Assembly: GCF_028613635.1 (NCBI RefSeq) | Contig: NZ_JAQRMY010000001.1 | Location: 415,778 to 479,777 of the forward strand | Length of the DNA: 64,000 nucleotides | DNA from: Devosia sp. ZB163 | GTDB lineage: Bacteria > Pseudomonadota > Alphaproteobacteria > Rhizobiales > Devosiaceae | Direction of reading: 5' to 3' | Shown: positions 1 through 9,670 of the stretch, in pieces | Numbering within the stretch: the first letter of the stretch is position 1 | Layout: each line of letters opens with the position of its first letter | Translations under genes and position numbers: made by a program | The notes under the pieces: generated by a model | What the model was told of the DNA's origin: nothing | The model's database searches: none | What the model saw: only the letters and a program-made list of their open reading frames with translations

Positions 1-110
1 TGGCGCGCATGGACAAGGATCGGCACGAACAGCGCGACGCGGCGCTGGTCCAGCCTGACGGGCGGGCCGCCGAATACGCGGCCGACTGGCAGGAGCTGGT
101 CTGGAGCTGA
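1..110 (+). CDS. C-terminal fragment of an unidentified protein
   Basis: An open frame (frame 3) enters from the left edge and stops at TGA 108-110. The visible tail is acidic and ends in Tyr-Ala-Ala-Asp-Trp-Gln-Glu-Leu-Val-Trp-Ser. It is too short to assign to a family. The convergent small gene on the other strand ends three bases beyond this stop, which supports a real gene end. The upstream part lies outside the window. Confidence 0.5.
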   Translation, partial: ARMDKDRHEQRDAALVQPDGRAAEYAADWQELVWS

Positions 111-113
111 GGC

Positions 114-323
114 TCAGGCCTCGGGCCGCAGGGAATCGCGCACCGCCGCCTCGGCCGCAGCGACCGACTTGAAGATCTTGCCGTCCACGCCGAAGGCGTC
201 GAGCTTGACCGCGAGGAACCTGAAGCCGTCCTCGTGTGCAACGAGGACGCCCTTTGGCTCGCCGTCGATATCGACCGCTATGGGCTTGGCGCTATGGGGC
301 TTTTCGAAATGGGCATGCTGCAT
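114..323 (-). CDS. Small conserved-type hypothetical protein (69 aa)
   Basis: A 69-residue protein without signal peptide or membrane segment. It starts at an ATG preceded by a good Shine-Dalgarno (GGAGG, about 6 nt upstream). The middle alternates hydrophobic and charged residues (VDIDGEPKGVLVAHEDGFRFLAV), consistent with a small beta-rich domain, followed by an Ala-rich helix. I do not recognise a named family. A dyad lies about 60-85 bp upstream (382-409) and could be its operator. Coding is supported by the ribosome binding site and the tight convergent spacing to the upstream gene end. Confidence 0.6.
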   Translation of the reverse strand: MQHAHFEKPHSAKPIAVDIDGEPKGVLVAHEDGFRFLAVKLDAFGVDGKIFKSVAAAEAAVRDSLRPEA

Positions 324-772
324 GGAGTACCTCCATTCGGCACGTCGCTAGCAACGGCCGGGGTGTTACCTGAAGTGTGAGACGAATAGGTGACAGCGGT
401 CACATTCGTTTGGGTCGGCAACACCCGCTGGAGCGATCTACCCATTTACCGATGATCCCGGTTTGGAGAGTGGTGCGAAGTGCGAAGTGCATTTTCGTCT
501 CCTTTCCGGAAGGGGCCATCGGGCCGTGGGTGATTCGATGAGGACCGATTGTGGTTCGACCCCCGCAGCTTTTCTGTGACGAACCAGAGTCCGCCACGCG
601 ACTCTTCTATGGCACCGTCCGCCGCAGGTCTATCCGGCTTTGGTCGATTCCAACGCGAAGCGATGCTCGGGAAGATAGGGTGCGGCCGGCCGTTTCGCCA
701 GATCGCGACGTTCCAAACCACTAGGACCGAAGTGAAATTTCCTGCCCCCGCGCGTCGCAGCGACGGAAAATG
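324..772. other. Intergenic stretch, no convincing gene
   Basis: This 449-bp stretch lies between two minus-strand genes. Short open frames on both strands lack ribosome binding sites and protein-like composition. The only structure seen is the dyad at 382-409 and a short direct repeat of GTGCGAA around 472-490. Confidence 0.6.
382..409. promoter_or_regulatory. Imperfect inverted repeat, candidate operator
   Basis: The arms ACGAAT-ag-GTGAC and GTCAC-ATTCGT flank a 4-base centre. The inner GTGAC/GTCAC pair resembles half-sites used by CRP/FNR-type regulators. It lies upstream of the small minus-strand gene, so an operator is plausible. The factor is unknown. Confidence 0.35.
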
Positions 773-1339
773 TCAGAGCGTGGCGATGAGCGCCTCGCCG
801 CGCGGCGATAAACGATAACCGACATCGAGGCTGATCGTCAGTCCGAGCGCCTTGAGCTTTCGCACGTTGTCCTTGAACTGCATGCGCTCGATTCCCGCCG
901 CCTCGGCGAGGCTCGTGGAGACGATTCCCGGGCGCTCCGCGATCAGCTTGAGGGCCTGTTTCGTCCACGCGGCGCCGGCTGACTTGTCCAGCTTGGCGAG
1001 CTTTTGCGACAGCCGTTCGATCTCGGCCGCATCGGGCAGCGATTCGCGCAGCGCGTCGTGCGGGTCGGTTCCCTCGGGGTGAAGCCGGATGCGGTAGCAG
1101 GTGCCTTCCTGGCCCTCGAACATGGCGATGACCCCGGCGCGGTCGCGATAGCCGGCCGCCCGCGCTTCGTCCTCGGTGACGCTCCCGGGCTCGATGGCCT
1201 CGATCGCGTCGATGCCGACGAGGCCAAGCTGCGTCCGCACGGTTCCGCCCACCTTCACCGTCGGCTTCTTCCAGCGCCGGAAGGCCAGCGTGCGCTCGCC
1301 GGCAAAGATCGCTTCGAGGTCTGTCTTGCGGAACAGCAT
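773..1339 (-). CDS. ASCH/PUA-like domain protein with C-terminal helical part (188 aa)
   Basis: The N-terminal half (MLFRKTDLEAIFAGERTLAFRRWKKP..KVGGTVRT, roughly residues 1-75) has the shape of an ASCH domain: a conserved cluster of basic and aromatic residues with a following short beta strand, predicted to bind RNA or a nucleic-acid precursor. The C-terminal part (about residues 110-188) looks like a winged-helix or helical domain (WTKQALKLIAERPGIVSTSLAEAAGIERMQFKDNVRKLKALGL). The open frame extends 47 codons further upstream, but that part is not protein-like, so the internal ATG was chosen. It is divergent from the LacI-type gene. Exact function is unknown. Confidence 0.6.
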   Translation of the reverse strand: MLFRKTDLEAIFAGERTLAFRRWKKPTVKVGGTVRTQLGLVGIDAIEAIEPGSVTEDEARAAGYRDRAGVIAMFEGQEGTCYRIRLHPEGTDPHDALRESLPDAAEIERLSQKLAKLDKSAGAAWTKQALKLIAERPGIVSTSLAEAAGIERMQFKDNVRKLKALGLTISLDVGYRLSPRGEALIATL

Positions 1340-1425
1340 GGGCCATGATGGCGCGCCGCCGATCGGCCCGCAACGGGTCCCGACGAAAGTATGCCGGCTG
1401 TCGGACACCTGCGGGGTTTCCCTCT

Positions 1426-1439
1426 TGAAATCGATTGCA
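1426..1439. promoter_or_regulatory. Candidate LacI-type operator (autoregulation)
   Basis: TGAAATC/GATTGCA is a 14-bp palindrome with a central CG and one mismatched position, the shape typical of LacI-family operators. It sits 97 bp upstream of the TTG start of the LacI-type gene, between it and the divergent ASCH gene. Autoregulation is inferred. Confidence 0.4.
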
Positions 1440-1535
1440 TAGTCTGTTGAGGTGAACTCGAGCGGACCCAGAAGCTGCACCTACGGCGTTGGAAGACCTC
1501 GCGAGAAGGCCCCAACTGCTTGAGGGAGGACACCC

Positions 1536-2600
1536 TTGGCCGAGACTGATACGCGCGACAAGAAGCGCGGCAAGCCGCGTCCTGTCGAGGGCGCGACACC
1601 CTTGAAGCCCGGCCGCAGGCCGACGCTCAGAACCATCGCCGAAATGACCGGCTTCGCGATCACGACGATCTCGCGCGCCCTCAACAATGCGCCGGAGCTG
1701 AGCGAGGAGACGCGCACCCGCGTCCAGAAGGTGGCGGCCGAAGTCGGCTACGTGCCCGACCGCACGGCGCTGCGCCTGAAGACCGGCCGCACCCATGTCA
1801 TCAGCCTGATCCTCGATCCGCACGACGAGATCCTCGGCTTCGGCCAGTCCATGGTCTCGGGCCTGACCGAGGCCCTGCGCGGCACGTCCTACCACCTCGT
1901 CATCACGCCGATGTTCACCAACGGCGCGCCGATCGACCCGATCCGCTATCTCCTGCGCAACAAGGCGGCGGACGGCGTGATCTTCTCCCGCACCCAGCCC
2001 GACGACGACCGGGTGAAGCTGCTGATGGAGGAGGACTTCCCGTTCGTCTCGCACGGGCGCACGGCCTTTCCCTCGCCGCACCCCTATGTCGACTACGACA
2101 ACTATGCCTTTGCGCATCACGCCGTGATGCGCCTCAAGGCCAAGGGCTGCCGCAAGGTGACGATCATCCTGCCGCCCATGCGCTTCAGCTTTGGCCATCA
2201 CCTCAAGGACGGCTTCATGGCCGCGATCCGCGAGACCGGCCTCACCTTCGAGATCCTCGAGGGCGCCACGCTCGACAATACGGCCGATGATATCCGCCTC
2301 GCCGCCATGCGCCGCGCAGCCGAACCCGATTCGCCCGATGGCTTCATCTGCACGGGCGATGCCGCGGCGCTCTCGGTCATGGCCGGCCTGACCGATGCCG
2401 GCAGGAAGATCGGCGAGGACGTGCACGTCGTGGTCAAGCAGACCTCGGGCATCTTCAGCCAGGTCCGGCCGCGGGTGGACGCGATCTTCGAGGACACCGC
2501 CCTCGCCGGCCAGCAGATGGGCGAGCTGCTGCTGCGCCGCATCCAGGGCGAGCCGGCCGAAAACCTGCAGATCCTGCATGAGCCGGAGCTCTGGTACTGA
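1536..2600 (+). CDS. LacI-family transcriptional regulator (354 aa)
   Basis: The start is TTG, chosen because GGGAGGA (1524-1530) lies 5 nt upstream and no better start exists. After a basic 28-residue lead, residues about 29-75 form a LacI helix-turn-helix and hinge (TLRTIAEMTGFAITTISRALNNAPELSEETRTRVQ). The rest is a periplasmic-binding-like sensor domain with the usual DPHDEILGFGQSMVSGL segment. It resembles alpha-glucoside-type LacI repressors of Rhizobiales, but no sugar transport genes are adjacent. The effector is therefore unknown. The convergent neighbour is an aldo/keto reductase, separated by a paired palindromic repeat. Confidence 0.85.
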   Translation: MAETDTRDKKRGKPRPVEGATPLKPGRRPTLRTIAEMTGFAITTISRALNNAPELSEETRTRVQKVAAEVGYVPDRTALRLKTGRTHVISLILDPHDEILGFGQSMVSGLTEALRGTSYHLVITPMFTNGAPIDPIRYLLRNKAADGVIFSRTQPDDDRVKLLMEEDFPFVSHGRTAFPSPHPYVDYDNYAFAHHAVMRLKAKGCRKVTIILPPMRFSFGHHLKDGFMAAIRETGLTFEILEGATLDNTADDIRLAAMRRAAEPDSPDGFICTGDAAALSVMAGLTDAGRKIGEDVHVVVKQTSGIFSQVRPRVDAIFEDTALAGQQMGELLLRRIQGEPAENLQILHEPELWY

Positions 2601-2635
2601 GCCGGCCGGCGTGTTGGCGCGTGGGATAGTTGGGG

Positions 2636-2736
2636 CCGCGGGTCAAGCCCGCGGATGACGGCGGATATAGGGCGCGCACTGCCCCTTGCACCGCCTAGGC
2701 CAGAAGCACTCCGTCATCCCCGGGCTTGACCCGGGG
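2636..2736. repeat. Paired inverted palindromic element (GTCATCCC family, copy 1)
   Basis: Two 26-bp elements (2636-2661 and 2711-2736) face each other. Each is a stem of the form CCSCGGG-tcaag-CCCGSGG followed by ATGACGG. The two copies differ at one stem position, and the partner position changes in step (G-C to C-G), so the hairpin is preserved. They lie between convergent genes, as is common for REP/BIME-like elements. Confidence 0.8.
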
Positions 2737-2763
2737 ACCCAGGCGTTGGTGTGGCGAGGCGCG

Positions 2764-3795
2764 TCAGCGTCCGCCTTCGACCTTCCGGTGCCGCTGGTCG
2801 ACGCCGCCCTTGCCGTAGGGATAGTCCGCGACTTCCGGGGCACTCGCCTCGGTGAGGCGGGTGCGGATCTCGTCGGGCAGGACGAGGTCGGCGGCGCCGA
2901 GGTTGTCGGCGAGCTGCTCGCGCGTGCGGGCCCCGAGGATCACCGAAGTCACCGTCGGACGGTCGGCGACCCAGGCGAGGGCCACCTGCGCCATGGAGAC
3001 GCCGAGTTCCTTGGCCGCCGCTTCGAGCGTTCCGATGATGCGCCAGGTCCGCTCCTGGGCGTTGCGCGGACCGTAGGACTCCTGGCCGCGATTGGGGTTC
3101 TCGCCCAGCCGGGTCGCACCGGTCGGCATCTGGTCGCGCCGGTACTTGCCGGTGAGCCAGCCGCCGCCGAGCGGCGACCAGGGCAGGAGCCCGATGCCGG
3201 CATCGGCGCAGGCGGGCACGATCTCGTGCTCGATGTCGCGGACGAGCAGGTTGTAGTGCGGCTGCAGCGTCACCGGCGGCGCGAGGTTGCCCATCCTGGC
3301 GAGGAACACCGCCTTGGTGATCTGCCAGCCGATGAAGTTGGAAAAGCCGTAATAGGCGATCTTGCCGTTGCGGATCGCGTCGTCGAGGAAGCGCAGCGTC
3401 TCCTCGAGCGGGGTCAGGGCATCGAAGGCGTGCATCTGGTAGAGGTCGATCTGCTCGACGCCCAGGCGCCTCAGCGAGTCATCGAGCGCGACGCCGAGGT
3501 GCCGGCGCGACAGGCCGAGGTCGTTCGGACCCTTGCCCATGGGAAAGCGCGCCTTGGTGGTGACCAGCACCTCGCGGGCAGCTTCCGGTCGCGCCTTGAG
3601 CCAGCGCCCCACGATCTCCTCGGACTTGCCCGCCGAATAGACGTCCGCCGTGTCGAGGAAGTTACCGCCGGCGGCGACATAGTCGTCCATGAGCGCAAAG
3701 GAGGTCGCCTCGTCGGCCTCGGCCCCGAAGGTCATGGTGCCGAGTGTCTGCGCCGAGATCACGGCGCCTGAATTGCCGAGCTTGCGATACTGCAT
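2764..3795 (-). CDS. Aldo/keto reductase (343 aa)
   Basis: A NAD(P)H-dependent TIM-barrel oxidoreductase. The catalytic tetrad is visible: Asp48 (FLDTADVYS), Tyr53, Lys81 (VTTKAR) and His122 (LYQMHAFD). It belongs to the group with the segment GKGPNDLGLSRRH, often annotated as YajO/AKR11-12-like. The start is the ATG at 3795, with GGAGGGAACC directly upstream. The longer open frame upstream is not protein-like. It is cytoplasmic and its substrate cannot be read from sequence. A second member of the same subgroup lies at 6608-7717. Confidence 0.88.
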   Translation of the reverse strand: MQYRKLGNSGAVISAQTLGTMTFGAEADEATSFALMDDYVAAGGNFLDTADVYSAGKSEEIVGRWLKARPEAAREVLVTTKARFPMGKGPNDLGLSRRHLGVALDDSLRRLGVEQIDLYQMHAFDALTPLEETLRFLDDAIRNGKIAYYGFSNFIGWQITKAVFLARMGNLAPPVTLQPHYNLLVRDIEHEIVPACADAGIGLLPWSPLGGGWLTGKYRRDQMPTGATRLGENPNRGQESYGPRNAQERTWRIIGTLEAAAKELGVSMAQVALAWVADRPTVTSVILGARTREQLADNLGAADLVLPDEIRTRLTEASAPEVADYPYGKGGVDQRHRKVEGGR

Positions 3796-3859
3796 GGTTC
3801 CCTCCGATTGAATCGCTTCAACCGGATTTAGCGCGTCAGGCAATTGTAGTCGAGAGCTC

Positions 3860-5668
<1,809 letters not shown>

Positions 5669-5909
5669 GGGCGACAGTCCGGTGTCCTAGGGGGTCGGGC
5701 GGCATAGAGCATGCCGGGGCGGCGAGATCAACGCGGGGCCAGTAGCGCGCTGCTCTGCCACAAAGATGAATGAACCGTGGCTAAACGGCCGGATCACAAA
5801 CGGTTCAAAGAACGAGGCGCAAAACCGCGCTGTTTCGTGAACGACACGTTCACCCGGCGCGCGTTCGAGGGCCCGCTGGCCTGGCCCTTACACGCTCGCC
5901 GATCGCGTA

Positions 5910-6023
5910 TCCCGGAGAGAGACTCCGCCGCACAGGTTGAAAGCGCCCCTCCGGGTCGGGGCGTGTGCGGCGAAGAGAGGCGGATGCCGGACTTTTGGAG
6001 TCAGTCCGGTATCCGCCTTTTTC
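5910..6023 (+). ncRNA. Candidate small RNA ending in an intrinsic terminator
   Basis: A 9-bp stem (CGCCGCACA 5926-5934 with TGTGCGGCG 5964-5972) continues, after a 9-nt bulge (GGTTGAAAG), into a 6-bp stem (CGCCCC 5944-5949 with GGGGCG 5958-5963). It is followed within 7 nt by a terminator with a T run on the plus strand. Both flanking genes are on the minus strand, so the plus-strand terminator needs its own transcript. The 5' end and promoter are not clear. I could not match it to a known riboswitch or sRNA class by eye. Confidence 0.4.
5979..6023 (+). terminator. Strong Rho-independent terminator
   Basis: The stem GGCGGAT-g-CCGGACT (5979-5993) pairs with AGTCCGG-t-ATCCGCC (6003-6017) and is followed by TTTTT. 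On the minus strand the hairpin lies just beyond the rirA stop but is followed only by TCTCTT. It may also serve rirA weakly, but its direction is plus. Confidence 0.75.
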
Positions 6024-6029
6024 GTCGGC

Positions 6030-6506
6030 TCAGTGCGCGGCCTGCGCCACCAGCACCGGCTCCATGTCCTCGTAGTTGAGGCCCAGGCGCTGGCGCAGCG
6101 ACCGGCGCTTGGACGCGAGGTCGGCGATGGTGTGGCTCTCGAGCACGCTGAAGAACGCACCCAGCGCTTCGCGCAGCGCCGCATTCACGTCGCAGCTGTC
6201 GGCGAGGGGGCACGTGATGTCCGTGTCCTCGAAGCACTCGGCCATCGAGAAGCTCTCCTCGGTCAGCCGGACGGTGTCGAGCAGCGTGATTTCCTCGGCC
6301 GGGCGGCCGAGCTTGATGCCGCCGCGACGGCCGCGCACGGTCTCGATGAGGCCGTGCTCGACCAGCGGCTTGATCAGCTTGAACAGGAAGAGCTCGGAAA
6401 TGCCGTGCGCCTTGGCGATGTCGGCGACCCGGCTCAGTCCGGGGTCGTTCACCGCGCAGTAGATCAGGGCGCGAATGGCGTAGTTGGATTGACGTGTCAG
6501 TCGCAT
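6030..6506 (-). CDS. rirA: Iron-responsive Rrf2-family regulator RirA (158 aa)
   Basis: RirA is the Rhizobiales repressor of iron uptake that senses iron through an Fe-S cluster. The N-terminus MRLTRQSNYAIRALIYCA and the winged helix (about residues 1-75) are typical of Rrf2 proteins. The three cluster ligands are present at Cys91, Cys99 and Cys105 in the AECFEDTDITCPLADSC segment, at the same positions as in known RirA. The length matches the family. Its upstream region carries an Irr-type box over the -10 element, in line with the Irr/RirA cross-control described in Agrobacterium. Confidence 0.9.
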   Translation of the reverse strand: MRLTRQSNYAIRALIYCAVNDPGLSRVADIAKAHGISELFLFKLIKPLVEHGLIETVRGRRGGIKLGRPAEEITLLDTVRLTEESFSMAECFEDTDITCPLADSCDVNAALREALGAFFSVLESHTIADLASKRRSLRQRLGLNYEDMEPVLVAQAAH

Positions 6507-6607
6507 CAGGGGCTCCGGTCAAGGGCGGGATGCTGCCCCGCCCTTCCTTTGCCAGGGATGCGGCCGATCGCTGGGAGATCGGCCGGAATCGCCTGGGTCA
6601 TCTGCCC

Positions 6608-7717
6608 CTAGATTATAACAGTTCTAAACTTCGTCAAGTTAAGTTGACGAACGGGTTCAAGATAAATCGCTACTTCTGGCCCGCATAGGCACCGTGGAGC
6701 CAGGTCGGCCGCGCCCATGCGGTCCTGGGCGGTGAAGCTCTGGTGCCAGTAGGGATAGATCAGGTTGGGCTGGCTGACCTCGGTGAGGCGCGCGACGTCG
6801 TCGTCGGTGAGCTTCAGCTCGGCGGCCTTCAGGTTGTCCTCGAACTGGGCTAAGTTGCGCCCGCCCACGATCACCGAGGCGACGAGCGGCCGCTGCAGCA
6901 GCCAGGCCAGCGCCACCTGTGCGCCCGACACGCCGTGCGCGCCCGCCACCTCGTTGAGAACGTCGACGATCTTCCACAGGTGCTCCGCATCATAGATCGG
7001 CGGCTCCTTGAAGCCGCGGACCTGGCGCCCGTCGGTCGGCTTGGTGTCGCGCGTGTACTTGCCCGACAGCCAGCCGCCCGCGAGCGGCGACCACACGAGA
7101 ACGCCGACACCCTGGTCAAGCCCGGCCGGCACGAGCTCGAACTCGGCCTCGCGCGAGTGGAGCGTGTAGTGAATCTGCTGGGAGACGAAGCGCTGGTAGT
7201 TGTGGGCGTCCGAGACGCCGAGCGCCTTCATCAGGTGCCAGGCCGAGTAGTTGGAGCAGCCGATGTAGCGGACCTTGCCGGAGCGGACGAGGGTATCGAG
7301 CGCGTCGAGCGTCTCCTCGAGCGGCGTCTGCCCGTCCCACTCATGCACCTGGTAGAGGTCGATGACATCAGTCTTCAGCCGCTTCAGCGAGTTCTCGCAT
7401 TCGCGAATGATGTGCCAGCGGCTGAGGCCGCGATCATTGGGGCCGGTGCCGGTGGCGAAGCGCACCTTGGTGGCGATCAGCAGCTGGTCGCGGCGGCCGT
7501 CGCTGAGCGCCTCGCCGATGATCGTCTCCGAGATGGTCTTGGAATAGACGTTGGCCGTGTCGATCAGGTTGACGCCGTGGTCGATGCACAAGTCGATCTG
7601 GCGCTGCGCATCCTTGAGGTCGGTATCGCCCCACAGGCCATCGCCGCCGAATGTGGCCGTGCCGATCGAAAGCGCCGAAACCTTGAGGCCGGATCGGCCA
7701 AGCAAGCGATAGTCCAT
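6608..7717 (-). CDS. Aldo/keto reductase (369 aa, extended C-terminus)
   Basis: The catalytic tetrad residues are Asp53 (LIDTANVYS), Tyr58, Lys84 (IATKVRF) and His125 (LYQVHEWD). It belongs to the same subgroup as the gene at 2764-3795, with which it shares the GTGPNDRGLSRWH segment. The normal fold appears to end near MGAADLA. About 28 further residues (ending KFRTVII) are encoded by DNA that also carries the rirA promoter, so the ancestral stop may have been lost. Substrate unknown. The ATG start has a plausible upstream GGAGG-like element. Confidence 0.85.
   Translation of the reverse strand: MDYRLLGRSGLKVSALSIGTATFGGDGLWGDTDLKDAQRQIDLCIDHGVNLIDTANVYSKTISETIIGEALSDGRRDQLLIATKVRFATGTGPNDRGLSRWHIIRECENSLKRLKTDVIDLYQVHEWDGQTPLEETLDALDTLVRSGKVRYIGCSNYSAWHLMKALGVSDAHNYQRFVSQQIHYTLHSREAEFELVPAGLDQGVGVLVWSPLAGGWLSGKYTRDTKPTDGRQVRGFKEPPIYDAEHLWKIVDVLNEVAGAHGVSGAQVALAWLLQRPLVASVIVGGRNLAQFEDNLKAAELKLTDDDVARLTEVSQPNLIYPYWHQSFTAQDRMGAADLAPRCLCGPEVAIYLEPVRQLNLTKFRTVII
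6610..6638 (-). promoter_or_regulatory. rirA promoter with overlapping Irr-type (ICE) box
   Basis: On the minus strand TATAAT (6612-6617) or TAATCT (6610-6615) follows TTGACG (6632-6637) at 14 or 16 bp. The segment 6612-6628 reads TTTAGAA-ctg-TTATAAT on that strand. The Irr iron-control element is TTTAGAA-N3-TTCTAAA, so one half is perfect and the other matches 5 of 7. The box covers the -10 element. Confidence 0.55.
6630..6651. promoter_or_regulatory. Perfect 8-bp inverted repeat upstream of rirA
   Basis: TTCGTCAA and TTGACGAA are separated by GTTAAG. The dyad lies across the -35 region of rirA and inside the last codons of the upstream aldo/keto reductase gene. It could be an operator for RirA or another regulator. 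The factor is not known. Confidence 0.45.
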
Positions 7718-7818
7718 GATTTCCTCCAGCTGGATGCGTCTCGGGCGCGGACCCTAGACCAGCGCGCGTCCCAAGGGGAGGTCATATCGTCGAATGGCGA
7801 TGAATCGGGGCACCGGCC

Positions 7819-8916
7819 TCAGGTGACGACGGTGATGCGGTCCGAAGCGCGGGTGACGGCGGTGTAGAGCCAGCGCGCCCGGTCCTCGCGGAAGACGAAG
7901 CTCTCGTCGAACAGATAGACATTGTCCCACTGCGAGCCCTGCGCCTTGTGCACGGTGAGGCAGTAGCCGAAGGTGAACTCGTCGTACTGGCGGCGCTCGG
8001 GCCAGCTCAGCGCATCCTCTTCGCCCGAAAAGAACGCGGCATGGGTCACCACCTTGGCCTGGCTGGCCTTGGCGCCGGTCACCTCGTCGGGGTCCAGCGT
8101 CATCGAGTAGCGCGCGTTGGAGCGCTTCTTGACCTCGGCGGCCGTCCAGATCTGCCCGTTGAGCAGCTTCTTGATCGGATTGTTCCTGAGGCAGACCAGC
8201 CGGTCGCCGGCAACGGGTTCGTGCGCCGGCAGGTTCTTGAGCTCTCGGATGCGGTCATTGTAGGCGACGCGCGTCTTGTTGCGGCCGGCGAGCACCTGGT
8301 CGGCAGCCATAACCGCCTCGCGGTCGACGTCGCCGCGCGGGATGACGAGGCTCTCGCCATAGCGGCCGTGCTCGAGGTAGCCGCCCTCGCGGATCTCCAT
8401 GGACATCCGGATGATCGGATTGTCCGCCGCCTGGCGGTGGATCTCGGTCAGCATGTAGTCGGGCTCGTCGGCCGTGAAGAAGCCGGCACCCTGCACCGGC
8501 GGCAGCTGGAACGGATCGCCCAGCACCAGCACCTTGGTGCCAAAGCTGAGGAGGTCCCGCCCGAGGTTCTCGTCGACCATCGACACTTCGTCGATGACGA
8601 TGAGGTCGGCGGTGATTGCCTCGCTCTCTGGATCGAGGGCGAACTTGGGCTCGCCCTCCTTGTCGGACACCAGCGTGTAGATGAGGCTGTGGATGGTCGA
8701 GGCGCCGCGCGCGCCGTACTTGCGCATCACCATGGCCGCCTTGCCGGTGAAGGCGGCGTACTTCACCGACTTGACGCCCTGGGCGAGGTGGCGGGCGAGC
8801 GTCGACTTGCCCGTGCCGGCCCAGCCGAACAGGCGGAACACCTGCTTGCCCGACTTGTCCTTGATCCAGCTCGAGACCGCCTGCAGCGCCTCATCCTGTT
8901 GTGGCGACCACTCCAT
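7819..8916 (-). CDS. RecD/Dda-like superfamily 1 DNA helicase (365 aa)
   Basis: An ATP-dependent helicase of the AAA_30/UvrD_C_2 type. Walker A GWAGTGKST is at 31-39, motif II is VIDEVSMVD, motif III is GDPFQLPPV, and the C-terminal motif (FGYCLTVHKAQGSQWDNVYLF, WLYTAVTRA) carries motifs V-VI. The start ATG at 8916 shares its A with the TGA of the upstream gene (TGATG), which implies translational coupling. An ATG five codons earlier is possible. It is much shorter than RecD and resembles stand-alone 5'-3' helicases of unknown specific role in alphaproteobacteria. Confidence 0.82.
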   Translation of the reverse strand: MEWSPQQDEALQAVSSWIKDKSGKQVFRLFGWAGTGKSTLARHLAQGVKSVKYAAFTGKAAMVMRKYGARGASTIHSLIYTLVSDKEGEPKFALDPESEAITADLIVIDEVSMVDENLGRDLLSFGTKVLVLGDPFQLPPVQGAGFFTADEPDYMLTEIHRQAADNPIIRMSMEIREGGYLEHGRYGESLVIPRGDVDREAVMAADQVLAGRNKTRVAYNDRIRELKNLPAHEPVAGDRLVCLRNNPIKKLLNGQIWTAAEVKKRSNARYSMTLDPDEVTGAKASQAKVVTHAAFFSGEEDALSWPERRQYDEFTFGYCLTVHKAQGSQWDNVYLFDESFVFREDRARWLYTAVTRASDRITVVT

Positions 8917-9602
8917 CAGACGATGCGGCACTCCACGGTGCCGATGCCCGCGATCGAGCCCTCGAGCCGATCGCCCTTGACCACGGCGCCGACGCCCGCG
9001 GGGGTGCCGGTCATGATCAGGTCGCCCGGGAAGAGCTCGAAGTACTTCGACAGTTCGGCGATCACGTGCGGCAGGTCCCAGGTCATGTCCGAGATGTCGG
9101 CCGACTGCCGCGTCTCGCCGTTGACCCTGAGCTCGATCGCGCCCTTGAGCGGGGTTGTGATGCCCTCGGCCCGCACGATGGTGCCGATCGGGGCGGAATG
9201 GTCGAAGCCCTTGGACACTTCCCAGGGTTTGCCACCCTTCTTGGCCCAGGCCTGGAGGTCGCGGCGCGTCAGGTCGATGCCGACGGCGTAGCCCCAGACA
9301 TGCGACATGGCGTCGGCGACGGCAATGTCCTTGCCGCCCGCGCCGATGGCCGCAACGAGTTCGATCTCGTGGTGGAAGTTCTCAGTCCGGGGCGGGTAGG
9401 GGACGTCCGCGCCATCGGTGACGACCGCGTCAGCCGGCTTGGCGAAGAAGAACGGCGGCTCCGCATTGGGGTCATGCCCCATCTCCCGCGCGTGTTCGGC
9501 ATAGTTGCGGCCCACGCAGTAGATGCGGCGGACCGGAAAGAGCCCCCCGCCGGCAACGGGGACGGCGGCCTGCGGCGGCTGAGCAATGACGTAGTCGACC
9601 AT
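8916..9602 (-). CDS. Fumarylacetoacetate hydrolase family protein (228 aa)
   Basis: The RRIYCVGRNYAEHAREMG segment, the PFFFAKPADAV segment and the metal-binding HHEIELVAAIG motif define the FAH fold. Length and sequence are closest to fumarylpyruvate hydrolase/acylpyruvase-type members that cleave C-C bonds in 2,4-dioxo acids using Mg2+. The start at 9602 (MVDYVIAQPP) is preferred over an ATG 18 codons earlier. The stop overlaps the helicase start. The divergent or convergent role with the neighbouring catabolic genes is unknown. Confidence 0.82.
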   Translation of the reverse strand: MVDYVIAQPPQAAVPVAGGGLFPVRRIYCVGRNYAEHAREMGHDPNAEPPFFFAKPADAVVTDGADVPYPPRTENFHHEIELVAAIGAGGKDIAVADAMSHVWGYAVGIDLTRRDLQAWAKKGGKPWEVSKGFDHSAPIGTIVRAEGITTPLKGAIELRVNGETRQSADISDMTWDLPHVIAELSKYFELFPGDLIMTGTPAGVGAVVKGDRLEGSIAGIGTVECRIV

Positions 9603-9670
9603 TTGAAATCCCAGGCTGGAACGGGCGCAACTTACGCGAAAACCGCGCAAGTACAAAACAGGAACTGGCG

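Larger units (their letters stand above)
5669..6029. other. Intergenic stretch carrying a candidate small RNA
   Basis: This 361-bp gap separates two minus-strand genes. No protein-like open frame is present. The right half holds two stable stem-loops, the second being a strong plus-strand terminator (described separately). I see nothing recognisable in 5669-5890. Confidence 0.6.

Noticed and set aside
630-2579. 649-codon open frame on the minus strand
   Set aside because: It lies opposite the LacI and ASCH genes and has low-complexity Arg/Ala/Asp/His-rich composition typical of an antisense shadow in GC-rich DNA.
5910-5980. Glycine or guanidine riboswitch
   Set aside because: The hairpins lack the conserved core sequences of these classes, and the only gene downstream on the plus strand is far away. 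It is kept only as a candidate sRNA.
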